From NCBI RefSeq assembly GCF_014145675.1, contig NZ_JACGZW010000013.1, positions 186,001-250,000 on the forward strand: 64,000 bases of DNA. Reading direction: 5' to 3'. The DNA comes from Amycolatopsis dendrobii (GTDB lineage Bacteria; Actinomycetota; Actinomycetes; Mycobacteriales; Pseudonocardiaceae). Both the position numbers and the translations under genes were made by a program. This document shows positions 16,184 to 24,363 of the stretch, one piece after another. The notes beneath the pieces were generated by a model. That model did no database searches. It was not told where the DNA came from and saw only the letters and a program-made list of their open reading frames with translations. Numbering within the stretch: the first letter of the stretch is position 1; each line of letters begins with the position of its first letter.

Positions 16184-16698
16184 CCGTGCTGGTTCCGCTT
16201 TCGCTGGGCACACTCGCGCTCATCGACGCCGCTCTCGCCGGGTTCCGGGCCGCGACCGGACGCAACGCCCGGATCCGCAAGCGCGCCTACTACCTGACCG
16301 CCTCCCGCCGGGGCCTGGCGAGCGGTGCCGCAGGCCTCGGCTTGCCGGCGTTGCTGATCGCGGCGACCTTGCCGTTCTCGTCGGACCCCGGCGCCCGGTA
16401 CGCCGGACTGGTCGGCGCGGGTGCCCGGATGCTGCAGGTGCTGACCCCGTTCGCGGTGGTCGTGGTGCTTTCGCTGCTGGCGTACTGGCTGCTGCCGATG
16501 CGGGGGAGCACGTTCGTGATCCTGATCGGGCTCGGGCCGTTCACGCTGGCGAGGCCGGCGGTCGTGCTCGTCGCTGTGGTGTGGTCGGTGGCACCGTCGG
16601 GCGACTGGCTCGTCTGGGCGGTCGCGCTCGCGGCGGCGGTTGCTGTGCTGGCGGTGGAGCCGATGGTCCACCGGCGCTGGTACCGGAATCCCGGGTGA
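16180..16698 (+). CDS. Small integral membrane protein coupled to the methyltransferase
   Basis: The 172-residue protein has about four to five hydrophobic spans (VLVPLSLGTLALIDAALAGF; GLASGAAGLGLPALLIAATL; VLTPFAVVVVLSLLAYWLL; FVILIGLGPFTLARPAVVLVAVVW; WLVWAVALAAAVAVLAV), with basic loops such as RNARIRKRAYYLTASRRG expected on the cytoplasmic side. I recognise no family. It begins inside the stop codon of the methyltransferase gene, so the two probably act together. Confidence 0.75.
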   Translation: MTVLVPLSLGTLALIDAALAGFRAATGRNARIRKRAYYLTASRRGLASGAAGLGLPALLIAATLPFSSDPGARYAGLVGAGARMLQVLTPFAVVVVLSLLAYWLLPMRGSTFVILIGLGPFTLARPAVVLVAVVWSVAPSGDWLVWAVALAAAVAVLAVEPMVHRRWYRNPG

Positions 16699-16905
16699 GC
16701 GTTGTGCCGATGCCGGAATAGCACGACCCGGTGAACACGGCTGGCGTGATCGGGTTCTCCGGCGAATAGTTCAGCAACAGCGGAAATGCGCACCGAAAGG
16801 TCTTGAGTCCCGGGAGGAAGTGACGTCCGGCGGTGGGCGTCTTGCGCTGCGCGCGGTGGAATCGGGATCCTGGGCTCGTCGGGGGCGCCGGGGAGGAGCT
16901 GGGCG

Positions 16906-17319
16906 ATGGACGACGTGGAGCTGACGCATCGCGAATGCGTCCGGCTGCTCCGGTCACCCGAACGGGGCCGTCGCGGGATTGTCGCGATCGACGGGCTGAA
17001 GCCGGTCGATCGGGTCTGCCTTCTCCTCGACGCGGGGGACGTGCTGATCCCGACCGGGCCGGACAGCGGGCTGGTGCGGGCCGCGGCGTTGCGCCCGGTT
17101 TCGCTGGAGTTCACCGATCGGGGCAAAGACGGGCAGTTGCGGTGGACCGTCCGCGGGATCGGGCTCGCCCGGCCGATGACCGGGCTCGACGTTCCGCATC
17201 CGGTGCCGCGCAGCACCGTGCTCGCCGCGGCGCCCGACGCGTTCCGCAACGGGGTCCGGGTCGTCGTGGCCCGGTACCGCGGCAACCGGTCCGCGATTCC
17301 CTCGCCGCGCGTCGGCTGA
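16906..17319 (+). CDS. Pyridoxamine 5'-phosphate oxidase-like (split beta-barrel) protein
   Basis: The 137-residue protein has the shape of the small PPOX/flavin-binding split-barrel family: ECVRLLRSPERGRRGIVAIDGLKPVDRVCLLLDAGDVLIPTGPDSGLVRAAALRPVSLEFTDRGKDGQLRWTVRGIGLARPM. These proteins bind FMN or F420 or have lost the cofactor and often answer to redox stress. The ATG has a good GGAGGAG ribosome site. It is a stand-alone gene; the 207 bases before it show no other gene. Confidence 0.75.
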   Translation: MDDVELTHRECVRLLRSPERGRRGIVAIDGLKPVDRVCLLLDAGDVLIPTGPDSGLVRAAALRPVSLEFTDRGKDGQLRWTVRGIGLARPMTGLDVPHPVPRSTVLAAAPDAFRNGVRVVVARYRGNRSAIPSPRVG

Positions 17320-17533
17320 GAAGGCCGCGCGGCGGGCTTGGTAACCGTTTGGCGACGCCGCCGCACGGCCCAACCCAGGCGGTTGCGACCGGATAAGATG
17401 CGTTTGCCTGAAATCAGTTGTTCATGCGTTTCGCGAGCGGCTGGGTGATCAGGAGGGGGACTGCGAGGCGAAGCCGGGCCGTGCACAGGCGGCCGGGCTG
17501 CCGAGCGGCGGCGTCATTCAGTCGGAAGGAACC

Positions 17534-18052
17534 ATGAGCGCACCTGTCAGCATCGCGAGAACCAACGTCAAGACCTTGACGTTCATCACCATCTGGATCC
17601 TCGTTGCCGGCGCCGTATTGCTGGGCACGGGATTCATCATGCTCATCACCGCGCCGCCGCACAGCGGAGCCAACATCGGCGCCGGGGGAGCCTTCACCTT
17701 CGGCCTCGGCGGGACCGTGGCGGGCCTGCTGATCGGCATGGGGACAGCGGTGGCCGCGCTGCGGGTCCGGAGGCGCGAGGGGCGCCGCGACGCGCATCTG
17801 CTGGCCTGGGAGAAGCGTCTCCGGCGCTTGACGGCGGCCGCGGTCGGCCTGGTCACGATCGGGGGCCTCGTGCTGTGCTGGGCGACTGTCGTTTTCATGC
17901 AGGGACGCGTCGGAAGCGGCATCGTCAATTCTTACTCGCTTTTCGTGACCGGTATGTGCATCGCTGGGTGCGGTTTGCTCGCCGGGACCCCGCACACGCT
18001 GTACTGGCTGTCGCGCCAGCGGACCCGCCGCCATTTCGCGCGCCGGGCATAG
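17534..18052 (+). CDS. Membrane protein of unknown function
   Basis: The 172-residue product has four likely transmembrane helices: TFITIWILVAGAVLLGTGFIMLI, AFTFGLGGTVAGLLIGMGTAVA, AAAVGLVTIGGLVLCWATVVFM and LFVTGMCIAGCGLLAGTPHTLYW. A strongly basic loop (RVRRREGRRDAHLLAWEKRLRR) lies between helices two and three, so N- and C-termini and this loop are probably cytoplasmic. No family is recognised. GGAAGGA precedes the ATG. The gene converges on the SnoaL-like gene with only three bases between stops. Confidence 0.75.
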   Translation: MSAPVSIARTNVKTLTFITIWILVAGAVLLGTGFIMLITAPPHSGANIGAGGAFTFGLGGTVAGLLIGMGTAVAALRVRRREGRRDAHLLAWEKRLRRLTAAAVGLVTIGGLVLCWATVVFMQGRVGSGIVNSYSLFVTGMCIAGCGLLAGTPHTLYWLSRQRTRRHFARRA

Positions 18053-18055
18053 CGG

Positions 18056-18466
18056 TCACGCGGGCCGCATCGTCCGCATGGTGCGCTCGAACTCCCAAAA
18101 GGCCCGCACCGCAAGGATTTTGCCTTCGTCGTCGACCCGGTAGACGAACACTCCTTCGGCTTCGAGCACCTGCCCGCCGTTCTGGCTGCGGACCTGGCCG
18201 GTGAAGGCGACCTCGTTTCCGCAGGCGAAGGAGTCGTCGAAGAGGAACTCGACCGACTCGCTGGGCGCGATCGCGCGGTCCCAGAACGCCGAAATGGCGT
18301 CGCGGCCGCGATGCCCGGCGCCTTCCGGGTCGAACAGCGAAGGGCCGACCGGGTCCTCCACGAGGGCGTCCGCGGCGAACAGCGCCAGCCAGGCCTCCTT
18401 GTCCCGCCTCCGCACGGCGGCGTGCAAGGCCTGGCTGGCGGTGCGAGCGGGATGGGCGGTGGTCAT
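18056..18466 (-). CDS. SnoaL-like/NTF2-fold protein
   Basis: The 136-residue protein fits the NTF2-like superfamily: LHAAVRRRDKEAWLALFAADALVEDPVGPSLFDPEGAGHRGRDAISAFWDRAIAP followed by the strand-rich half ACGNEVAFTGQVRSQNGGQVLEAEGVFVYRVDDEGKILAVRAFWE. Relatives include ketosteroid isomerase and polyketide cyclases, but many are of unknown role, so no reaction is assigned. AGGAGG lies five bases before the ATG. It is divergent from an AraC regulator gene, which may control it. Confidence 0.82.
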   Translation of the reverse strand: MTTAHPARTASQALHAAVRRRDKEAWLALFAADALVEDPVGPSLFDPEGAGHRGRDAISAFWDRAIAPSESVEFLFDDSFACGNEVAFTGQVRSQNGGQVLEAEGVFVYRVDDEGKILAVRAFWEFERTMRTMRPA

Positions 18467-18491
18467 CGAGCCTCCTGGGGTCGATCGTCGC

Positions 18492-18497
18492 TAGCCT
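18492..18497 (+). promoter_or_regulatory. Putative -10 box of a leaderless promoter
   Basis: TAGCCT ends seven bases before the ATG at 18505 in the 38-base gap between the divergent SnoaL-like and AraC genes. Confidence 0.5.
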
Positions 18498-18504
18498 GGG
18501 AACC

Positions 18505-19395
18505 ATGGTGTTCGACTCCACGCGGCTGGATCTGCGGCCGTACGCCGGGTTCGCCATGGAGCGGTACGTCCGGCGCACGTATTGCAGCTGGGAGGACGCC
18601 GGCTGGGAGTCCCTGCTCGTACAGCGGTTCGAGCACGTCCCCGTCGCCGAGGAAATGGCGTTGCCCGCCGCGGCGGATCTGCATTTGGTGTTGCCGGTCG
18701 GGAGAAGCGCGGAGATGGAGACGTGCCGGGGCGGCCGGTGGGGGCGCACTCCGTGGACGCCGGGGCGCGTCGAGCTGATGCTTCCGGACCAGCCCGCTGT
18801 GCGGCGTTACCGGGCGACGGGCGTGCTGGACAGCGTGCAGGTCCACATTCCGCGCGGCACCGTCGACGCGACCGCGGCGCAGCTCGGCGGCGGCGCGGTG
18901 GACTTCGCTGCCGTGGCCGCGTCGCTGGCGGCGGGGGATCCGCTGGTCGAGGAGATCATCCGAGCCGTCGGCGCCGCGGGCGGGGCCGACGACCTGTACG
19001 CCGAGTCCGCGGCGGCGTTCCTGACGATGCAACTGCTCACCCGGCACACCCGGCGGTCCGCTCGCGCCGCACCGGGGCGGGAGAACGCGCGGGTCCGGGC
19101 GGTCGTCGCGGCGATGCGCGAGCGGCTCGCCGAGCCGATCAGCCTGGCCGACCTCGCCGGCGAGGCGCATCTGAGCGTCTACCACCTGGTCCGGGTCTTC
19201 AAGGAAGCGACCGGGGAGACGCCGTACCGGTATCTGACCCGGTTGCGGATCGACGAGGCGAAACGGCTGCTGCGCGGCACCGAGCTGACCATCGCCCAGA
19301 TCGCCGGGCGCTGCGGATTCGCCAGCCCGGCCGCGCTGTCGACGGCCTTCCTGCGGCACACCGGGACGCGGCCCTCGGCGTACCGCGGTTCCTGA
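18505..19395 (+). CDS. AraC-family transcriptional regulator
   Basis: The 296-residue protein has an N-terminal cupin-like sensing region and a clear C-terminal AraC/XylS domain: ISLADLAGEAHLSVYHLVRVFKEATGETPYRYLTRLRIDEAKRLLRGTELTIAQIAGRCGFASPAALSTAFLRHTGTRPSAYR. The start is placed at ATG 18505 because a leaderless -10 box precedes it and the frame begins there. It is divergent from the SnoaL-like gene and convergent with the epoxide hydrolase gene; either could be its target. Confidence 0.9.
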   Translation: MVFDSTRLDLRPYAGFAMERYVRRTYCSWEDAGWESLLVQRFEHVPVAEEMALPAAADLHLVLPVGRSAEMETCRGGRWGRTPWTPGRVELMLPDQPAVRRYRATGVLDSVQVHIPRGTVDATAAQLGGGAVDFAAVAASLAAGDPLVEEIIRAVGAAGGADDLYAESAAAFLTMQLLTRHTRRSARAAPGRENARVRAVVAAMRERLAEPISLADLAGEAHLSVYHLVRVFKEATGETPYRYLTRLRIDEAKRLLRGTELTIAQIAGRCGFASPAALSTAFLRHTGTRPSAYRGS

Positions 19396-19406
19396 CGGGC
19401 CCGGCA

Positions 19407-20591
19407 TCAGGGCTTGCGCTGGTGCCGGAACGCGTCCCGGATCTCGGACACCAGCAGATCCGGCTGCTCCAGGCCGGGGAAGTGGCCGCCGCGGTCGAGT
19501 TCGTGCCAGGAGCGCAGGTCGAGGTAGCGGCGTTCGGCCCAGTGGCGGACGGTCGGCCAGGGATCGGCCGGGAAGATCGAGCAGGCGGTCGGCACGGTCA
19601 CCGGCTGCGCGTTCTCCGCTTCCGCGCTGCGGGCCACCCAGCGCATCGCCTCCCAGTACCAGCGCGAAGACGACGCGCCGGTGCCGGTCAGCCAGTACAG
19701 CGCGATGGTGTCGATCTGCTGCGCAATGCTTACCCCGCCGCCGGATTCGGGCCGGGTGTCGGAGTAGGCGGCGAATTTCTCGCCCAGCCACGCGGCCAGC
19801 CCGGCGGGGGAGTCGAGCAGCGAGTAGCCCAGGGTCTGCGGGCGGGTGCTCATCTGCATCCCGAAGCCGTAGCCGTCGGCGAGGTGCAGGTTTCGCCGGT
19901 CCAGGACGCGTTGTTCGGCCGGGCCGGGCGCGAGCAGGTCGTCGGGCAGGGGCGAGGCGATCGGCATCGTCAGGTGCAGGCCCGCGACGCGTTCGGGGAC
20001 GAGACGGGCGAGTTCGGTGCTCACGAACGCGCCCCAATCCCCGCCGTGGGCGCCGAACCGCGGATAGCCGAGCACGGTCATCAGCCGCGCCCACGCCCGT
20101 GCGGTACGGCCGGGATTCCAGCCCTGTTCGCGCGGCCGGTCGCTGAACCCGAACCCCGGCAGCGCCGGAATCACCAGGTGGAAGGCGTCGCGCGCGGAAC
20201 CGCCGTGCGCGGCCGGATCGCTCAGCGGGCCGATGACGTCCTCGAACTCGAGAACCGAACCGGGCCAGCCGTGCGTCAGCACCAGCGGAAGCGCGTCCGG
20301 CTCGGGGGAACGCACGTGCCAGAACGCGATCCCCAAGCCGTCGAGGACGATCCGGTAGTGCGGGATGGCGTTCCACCGCTCCTGCCGCGCGGGCCAGTCG
20401 TGCTCGCGCCAAGCCGTCAGCAGGGTCGACAGCTGCGCCAGCTGGATGCCTTGGGCCGCGTCCGGCACGGTCTCGTGCTCGGGAAGGCGGACCCGGTCCA
20501 GTCTGGCGCGCAGATCGGCGAGGTCCGCGTCGTCGACGCGAACGGCGAAGCGTTCGGGGGCGGGCGTCTCGCCCGCAGAAATGTCAGCCAC
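19407..20591 (-). CDS. Epoxide hydrolase (EHN-domain alpha/beta hydrolase)
   Basis: The 394-residue enzyme has the microsomal-type epoxide hydrolase N-terminal domain (FAVRVDDADLADLRARLDRVRLP) and a hydrolase core with oxyanion motif LTHGWPGSVLEFEDVIGPL, nucleophile aspartate in FGAHGGDWGAFVSTELARL and a catalytic histidine in ELDRGGHFPGLEQPD. It opens epoxides to diols; soluble bacterial homologues act on xenobiotics or polyketide epoxides. The GTG start at 20591 has TACGGT seven bases upstream and no Shine-Dalgarno, so it is probably leaderless. The 277 bases to the next divergent gene are AT-richer than the surroundings. Confidence 0.9.
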   Translation of the reverse strand: MADISAGETPAPERFAVRVDDADLADLRARLDRVRLPEHETVPDAAQGIQLAQLSTLLTAWREHDWPARQERWNAIPHYRIVLDGLGIAFWHVRSPEPDALPLVLTHGWPGSVLEFEDVIGPLSDPAAHGGSARDAFHLVIPALPGFGFSDRPREQGWNPGRTARAWARLMTVLGYPRFGAHGGDWGAFVSTELARLVPERVAGLHLTMPIASPLPDDLLAPGPAEQRVLDRRNLHLADGYGFGMQMSTRPQTLGYSLLDSPAGLAAWLGEKFAAYSDTRPESGGGVSIAQQIDTIALYWLTGTGASSSRWYWEAMRWVARSAEAENAQPVTVPTACSIFPADPWPTVRHWAERRYLDLRSWHELDRGGHFPGLEQPDLLVSEIRDAFRHQRKP

Positions 20592-20598
20592 GCAATGA

Positions 20599-20604
20599 AC
20601 CGTA
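20599..20604 (-). promoter_or_regulatory. Putative -10 box of a leaderless promoter
   Basis: TACGGT on the minus strand ends seven bases before the GTG start of the epoxide hydrolase gene at 20591. Confidence 0.5.
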
Positions 20605-20868
20605 GGGCCGGGGGCGCGCTCGCCTCAATGTCCGATATTGCTGTGTGTGAGTCAATAATTGCTGTGCGGCAGCCCGGCAGCCCGGCGGTCCGCGCGGTGC
20701 GCCCGCTGGCGTCAATTATCTCGCCGGCCGGACGGTGCACAATAAGCCCAGCAAATATGTAGTCGATTATTTTCCCTTGCTGAATCATTTTTCCGGACGA
20801 TGTAACGGGAGGCGTTTCCCTCTCGATTACGAACTGATCAGTCGAACGAATCCCCGGATGGGAAGCGC

Positions 20869-22524
20869 ATGTCGACAGAAAATGATCTCCACTTCGCCGA
20901 ATCTGATGTCGTGGTGCGCGAAAAGCGACGGCGGGTGCCGTGGCCGCTGCTGACCGTGACCGCCGTTGTCGTGCTGGGCTTGTACTCCTGGTGGCTCGGC
21001 CCGGTCGCGCTGGTGGCGCCATGGGATAATTTCATCCTGCTGGACGGCGGTTACCGGATCGCGCAAGGGCAGGTGCCCGGAACAGATTTCTCTAATGCCA
21101 TCGGCCCGCTCGTCTATGTGCTCGCTTCGCTCGGCATGCAGATGCAGGCGGTACCGTCATTTGCCGCAGTGGCCTACGGCTGTTTGCTGTTTCTTCCGAT
21201 CGCGACGGTGCTCGCCGGATATGTCGCGCACCGGCGGTTGCCCGGCGGGTACGCGACCGGGTTTACCGTATTCATGGCTTTGCTCGTCATTTCCGTCCGG
21301 CCGCCGGGGTACTCTCCGGGCACGACGACGTACGCGATGCTCTACAACAAGTTCGGCTGGCTGCTTTACTCCGCGCTTTTGCTCGCTGTATCAGTCCCTC
21401 CGCGCACCCGGCGCCCGCTGGCCGACGGCGCCGCGATCGGCCTGATGCTCGGTTTGCTCGCCTACGACAAGGCCAACTTCTTCCTGATGGGCGTGCTCGC
21501 TGTCGTCCTCGGACTGGTCCTGCGGACCCTCGCCGCCCGCGCGCTAGCCGGTGCGGCCGGCGGATTCGCGCTGGTCGTCGTGGTGTTCTGGCTGGGTTTC
21601 GGGATCGGCCCAGCCGGCTACGCGGGCGACGTCGCGACGGCGTTCGCCGCGCAGGGCGCCGGGAAGCGGCTCGGCCTGCTGCTGCGCAGCATCGCCTACA
21701 ACGCGCCAGTCGGGGCGCTCGCTTTGCTCGTCGTCGCCGGTCTTTTCTGGCTCGCCCGGCGGCGCGGAGAACCGGCCCGGCCGTGGCGGCTGCTCGTGCT
21801 CACCCTGTTCGTGCTCGGCTCGAGCGTGGTCATTTCCGCTGCCGACAGCCCGGAGAAGTCCGACCTCGCCGCGCTCGCCGTCATCCCGCTCGTGCTGGTG
21901 GCGGCGCTGAAACCGGAGTTGCCGCGCTGGAGTGGAGGAGACGGCCGGCGCCGGATGCCGGTGCCGCTGCTCGCCGGGCTCGTCCTGCTGCTCGTCGCGA
22001 CGACCGCGCCGATAGCCGGGAAAGACGCGTTGGCGCTCGGCATCAGCGCGGCCCGCCGGGAGGTCGTCGCGGCGCCGCCGCCGTCGCAACGGATTGCCAG
22101 CCCGCATCTCGGCGACTTCGTCGTCCCGGCGGACGCGACGTGGCAGACCGCCTACCGCACCGCGTCCGCGGTCCCGTCGATGCTCGACGACGGCCTCGCG
22201 TTGCTGCGCCGCCACATCCGGCCCGGCGACCGCGTGGTCAGCATGTCCTTGGCCAACCCCTTCGCCTTCGCGCTCGACCTGACGCCGGCGACCGGCGGCC
22301 CGCTCTGGTGGGACCTGGGGATCAGCTTCGACGAGCGCACGCACCCGGCGGCCGAGCAGGTCTTCGGGGAAGCGCAGTGGGTCATGGTGCCCAAGCTGCG
22401 GCCCGGGCAGGGTTGTTGCCAGGACACCGTCGAGGCGATGACCCGCGTCTACGGCGGTTACCTGGCGGACAATTTCCGGCTTGCCGAGTCCACAGAGGAT
22501 TGGACGCTTTTGACGCGCAGTTGA
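20869..22524 (+). CDS. Polytopic membrane protein of unknown function
   Basis: The 551-residue protein has roughly ten hydrophobic spans from residue 25 to 400 (PLLTVTAVVVLGLYSWWLG; AAVAYGCLLFLPIATVLAGYVA; FTVFMALLVISV; GWLLYSALLLAVSV; and so on), with a motif-like APWDNFILLDGGYRIAQGQVPGTDFSNAIGPLVYVLASLGM after the first span. That acidic first extracytoplasmic loop and the soluble C-terminal 150 residues resemble the GT-C glycosyltransferase layout, but no diagnostic motif is clear. The C-terminal part contains CCQD, a possible disulfide outside the membrane. It begins after an AT-rich 277-base gap and stands alone. Confidence 0.8.
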   Translation: MSTENDLHFAESDVVVREKRRRVPWPLLTVTAVVVLGLYSWWLGPVALVAPWDNFILLDGGYRIAQGQVPGTDFSNAIGPLVYVLASLGMQMQAVPSFAAVAYGCLLFLPIATVLAGYVAHRRLPGGYATGFTVFMALLVISVRPPGYSPGTTTYAMLYNKFGWLLYSALLLAVSVPPRTRRPLADGAAIGLMLGLLAYDKANFFLMGVLAVVLGLVLRTLAARALAGAAGGFALVVVVFWLGFGIGPAGYAGDVATAFAAQGAGKRLGLLLRSIAYNAPVGALALLVVAGLFWLARRRGEPARPWRLLVLTLFVLGSSVVISAADSPEKSDLAALAVIPLVLVAALKPELPRWSGGDGRRRMPVPLLAGLVLLLVATTAPIAGKDALALGISAARREVVAAPPPSQRIASPHLGDFVVPADATWQTAYRTASAVPSMLDDGLALLRRHIRPGDRVVSMSLANPFAFALDLTPATGGPLWWDLGISFDERTHPAAEQVFGEAQWVMVPKLRPGQGCCQDTVEAMTRVYGGYLADNFRLAESTEDWTLLTRS

Positions 22525-22545
22525 ACAGCTCTTGACCTTCGAGGC

Positions 22546-22551
22546 TAAGCT
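22546..22551 (+). promoter_or_regulatory. Putative -10 box of a leaderless promoter
   Basis: TAAGCT ends seven bases before the GTG at 22559; a possible TTGAAC -35 element at 22521-22526 is 19 bp upstream. Confidence 0.5.
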
Positions 22552-22558
22552 CCCTGTC

Positions 22559-22963
22559 GTGGACACGGGTGGCTACCGGGCCGCGGTGACCGGGATCCTC
22601 GGCTCCGCGTCGCACGAAACCTCCGCCCGGCTCGAGCAGTTCTGGGCCGCGGCGCGCGCGGACGGCGTCGAGGGCGTCGTGATCGATGTCTTCGTCGACC
22701 AGGACGGCGAGGGCCCGTTCGACGTCTGGGCCCGGTTCGAGGGACGCGACGCGTTCGCGCTCGACCGCCGGTTCGGCGACGAGCGGCATCTTTTCGGTGT
22801 GGCGTGGGGCGAAGACGGCTGGGAGCCTGGCGTTCCGCCGCGGCCGAGCGGGTGGACGCGCGACGACCTCGAAGCTGCCGTCGTCGAGGTGGTGGCGCAG
22901 TGGATCACGCCGCTCGTCCCGGCCGGAGCGCCCGAGGGCTTCTGGCGGATCGGGTCCCCGTGA
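22559..22963 (+). CDS. Unknown protein, first gene of a three-gene operon
   Basis: The 134-residue acidic soluble protein (VDTGGYRAAVTGILGSASHETSARLEQFWAAARADGVEGVVIDVFVDQDGEGPFDVWARFEGRDAF...) matches no family I recognise. The GTG start at 22559 is chosen over an in-frame TTG at 22532 because a leaderless -10 hexamer lies at the right distance. Its stop overlaps the GTG of the next gene as GTGA, and that gene overlaps a third one the same way, so the three are translationally coupled. Confidence 0.65.
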   Translation: MDTGGYRAAVTGILGSASHETSARLEQFWAAARADGVEGVVIDVFVDQDGEGPFDVWARFEGRDAFALDRRFGDERHLFGVAWGEDGWEPGVPPRPSGWTRDDLEAAVVEVVAQWITPLVPAGAPEGFWRIGSP

Positions 22964-23382
22964 GCGCGCGATCGCCGGGAAGCCTGTCGTTCCGGACCGT
23001 CTACGGCGACCCGGCGATTCCGACGGCCGTGATTTCCGAGCTGACCCGGCTCAAGGCCGGCTTGCGTCCGCTGGACTGGCAGTTCGGCTACGACCTGTTC
23101 GTGACCGTCGGCGGCGACCTCACTGTCGTCACCGAGCCGACCGCCCTGCTCAGCCCTCGGGTGATGCTCGCCGAACGCAGGGCGAGCGGCGAGCTGCGCC
23201 TCAACAGCGACGACGTCCTGCGGACGACGGACCCGGCGGCCCTGTTGCGGCCGGCGGTGCATGACGCGCTCGGCGAACTCGTCACGCGGGCAGCTCGGCG
23301 GGTCCCCGGATTCGACGCGGAGTCCGAGCGTGCCCGCTTCGCTTTTCTCCGAAGCTCCGCCGTGGAGCGAACGCCGTCGTGA
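22960..23382 (+). CDS. Unknown protein, second gene of a three-gene operon
   Basis: The 140-residue protein starts at a GTG overlapping the previous stop (VSARSPGSLSFRTVYGDPAIPTAVISELTRL). It has no signal peptide or membrane span and no family is recognised; LTVVTEPTALLSPRVMLAERRASGELRLNSDDVLRTTDPAALLRPAVHDAL suggests a mixed alpha/beta fold. The final GTGA overlaps the start of the third gene. Possibly a partner of both neighbours. Confidence 0.65.
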   Translation: MSARSPGSLSFRTVYGDPAIPTAVISELTRLKAGLRPLDWQFGYDLFVTVGGDLTVVTEPTALLSPRVMLAERRASGELRLNSDDVLRTTDPAALLRPAVHDALGELVTRAARRVPGFDAESERARFAFLRSSAVERTPS

Positions 23383-23865
23383 CGCGCCCGGACATCGTGA
23401 CCTACGACGGTCTTCCGGCCGGCGCGGACGCACCGGGAATGGCGCGTCCGCGAGGACAGCGTGGACGCCGTCCTCACCGCACTCGACGATGCCGAGCCGG
23501 ACGCCGTCACCCGATACGGCCGGTCCGCGGCCTGCCTGGTGCTGAACGCTCCCGTGCGGCTCGTCGACCCGGCCGGCCGCGAACCGTACGCCGGAGTGTC
23601 CGAAGAGGACACCGGCCGGTTCGCGGTCGACGGATACGGCCGGACGCTCGGCGCCTCCCGAGTGCGGGCGACGATCGGGTCCGCCGCTTCCTCGCTGTCG
23701 CTGTGGCTTTCGTTCCCGGCCGACGACCGCCTGAGCGCCGCGGCCGCGCAGGTGCAGAAGCACGCACCAGTGCGTCTCGCGGCGAAACACTGGCGACGCT
23801 GGACGCCGGGCCGGGACGAAGCCGGCTACCGGTCGGGCAAGATCCCGTCGCCGGTCGCTCGGTGA
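23379..23865 (+). pseudogene. Unknown protein, third operon gene, interrupted by a one-base frameshift
   Basis: The frame opens at a GTG overlapping the previous stop and reads VTRPDIVTYDGLPAGADAP; continuing in that frame gives arginine-rich nonsense. After one extra G in the GGG run at 23435-23437, the sequence continues sensibly as EWRVREDSVDAVLTALDDAEPDAVTRYGRSAACLVLNAPVRLVDPAG and so on to the stop at 23863-23865. A natural protein of about 162 residues is therefore broken by a single-base insertion. It could be a real inactivation, a recent mutation or a sequencing error in a G run. Confidence 0.6.
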
Positions 23866-24129
23866 GCAGCTTCGGCGGGAAATGCTCTTTTCGAGCGAAA
23901 TCGCGTCTTCCGGTGAATTGACGCACCGAGCGGAGAGTAATTCCGCAAAGGGGCTCGTGCGGAAATAAGAACGATGGTCGGCGGCAGGCCGCCGGAATGG
24001 CTGGCGAGACGCGGCAGCTGTCTGTTCGCCGGGCTTGACAGACTCCGCTATCGTTCGCCGCGAACCGCTGCCGCTCCGCCGGAGGGCGTGCGAGCGCAGG
24101 GCAAAGCTGCCTTTTCCGCTGGTGCCGGT

Positions 24130-24159
24130 GTTCAACTGGTTGCCCCGGACCGCCCGAAC
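24130..24159. promoter_or_regulatory. StrR-box-like inverted repeat upstream of the regulator gene
   Basis: GTTCAACTG (24130-24138) fits the StrR-family left half-site GTTCRACTG exactly. The right half CGCCCGAAC (24151-24159) matches CRGTYGAAC at seven of nine positions, but the spacer is 12 rather than 11 bases. It lies about 60-90 bases before the predicted transcription start, the usual place for an activator. Confidence 0.4.
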
Positions 24160-24180
24160 GGACGAGTTGTTTGCCGCCGG

Positions 24181-24210
24181 TTGCGGTGAAGAGTTTGCCG
24201 TTGCTAGGGT
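24181..24210 (+). promoter_or_regulatory. Putative promoter of the StrR-like regulator gene
   Basis: TTGCGG (24181-24186) and TAGGGT (24205-24210) are spaced by 18 bp, placing the start near 24217. The upstream StrR-like repeat would be in position to activate it. Confidence 0.4.
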
Positions 24211-24363
24211 CATCTTGTTGGTTAAGGCCGAAATGCCCGGGAAGAACTGGGGTCGTTTCCGAGCGCGTTTCGCTGTCCGGCCTCCGCAATCGCGGAGCAG
24301 GCCCGGGTCCGTCCGATCCCTCGTTCTTCTTTTCCGCTGTCCGAATATCGTGAGGGAGCGCTG

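Larger units (their letters stand above)
23866..24363. other. Non-coding leader region upstream of the StrR-like regulator gene
   Basis: About 500 bases without a credible gene mark the left border of the biosynthetic cluster. It contains a StrR-box-like inverted repeat near 24130-24159 and a promoter-like pair at 24181-24210, then a leader of about 150 bases before the regulator start. Short frames present look non-coding. Confidence 0.55.
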
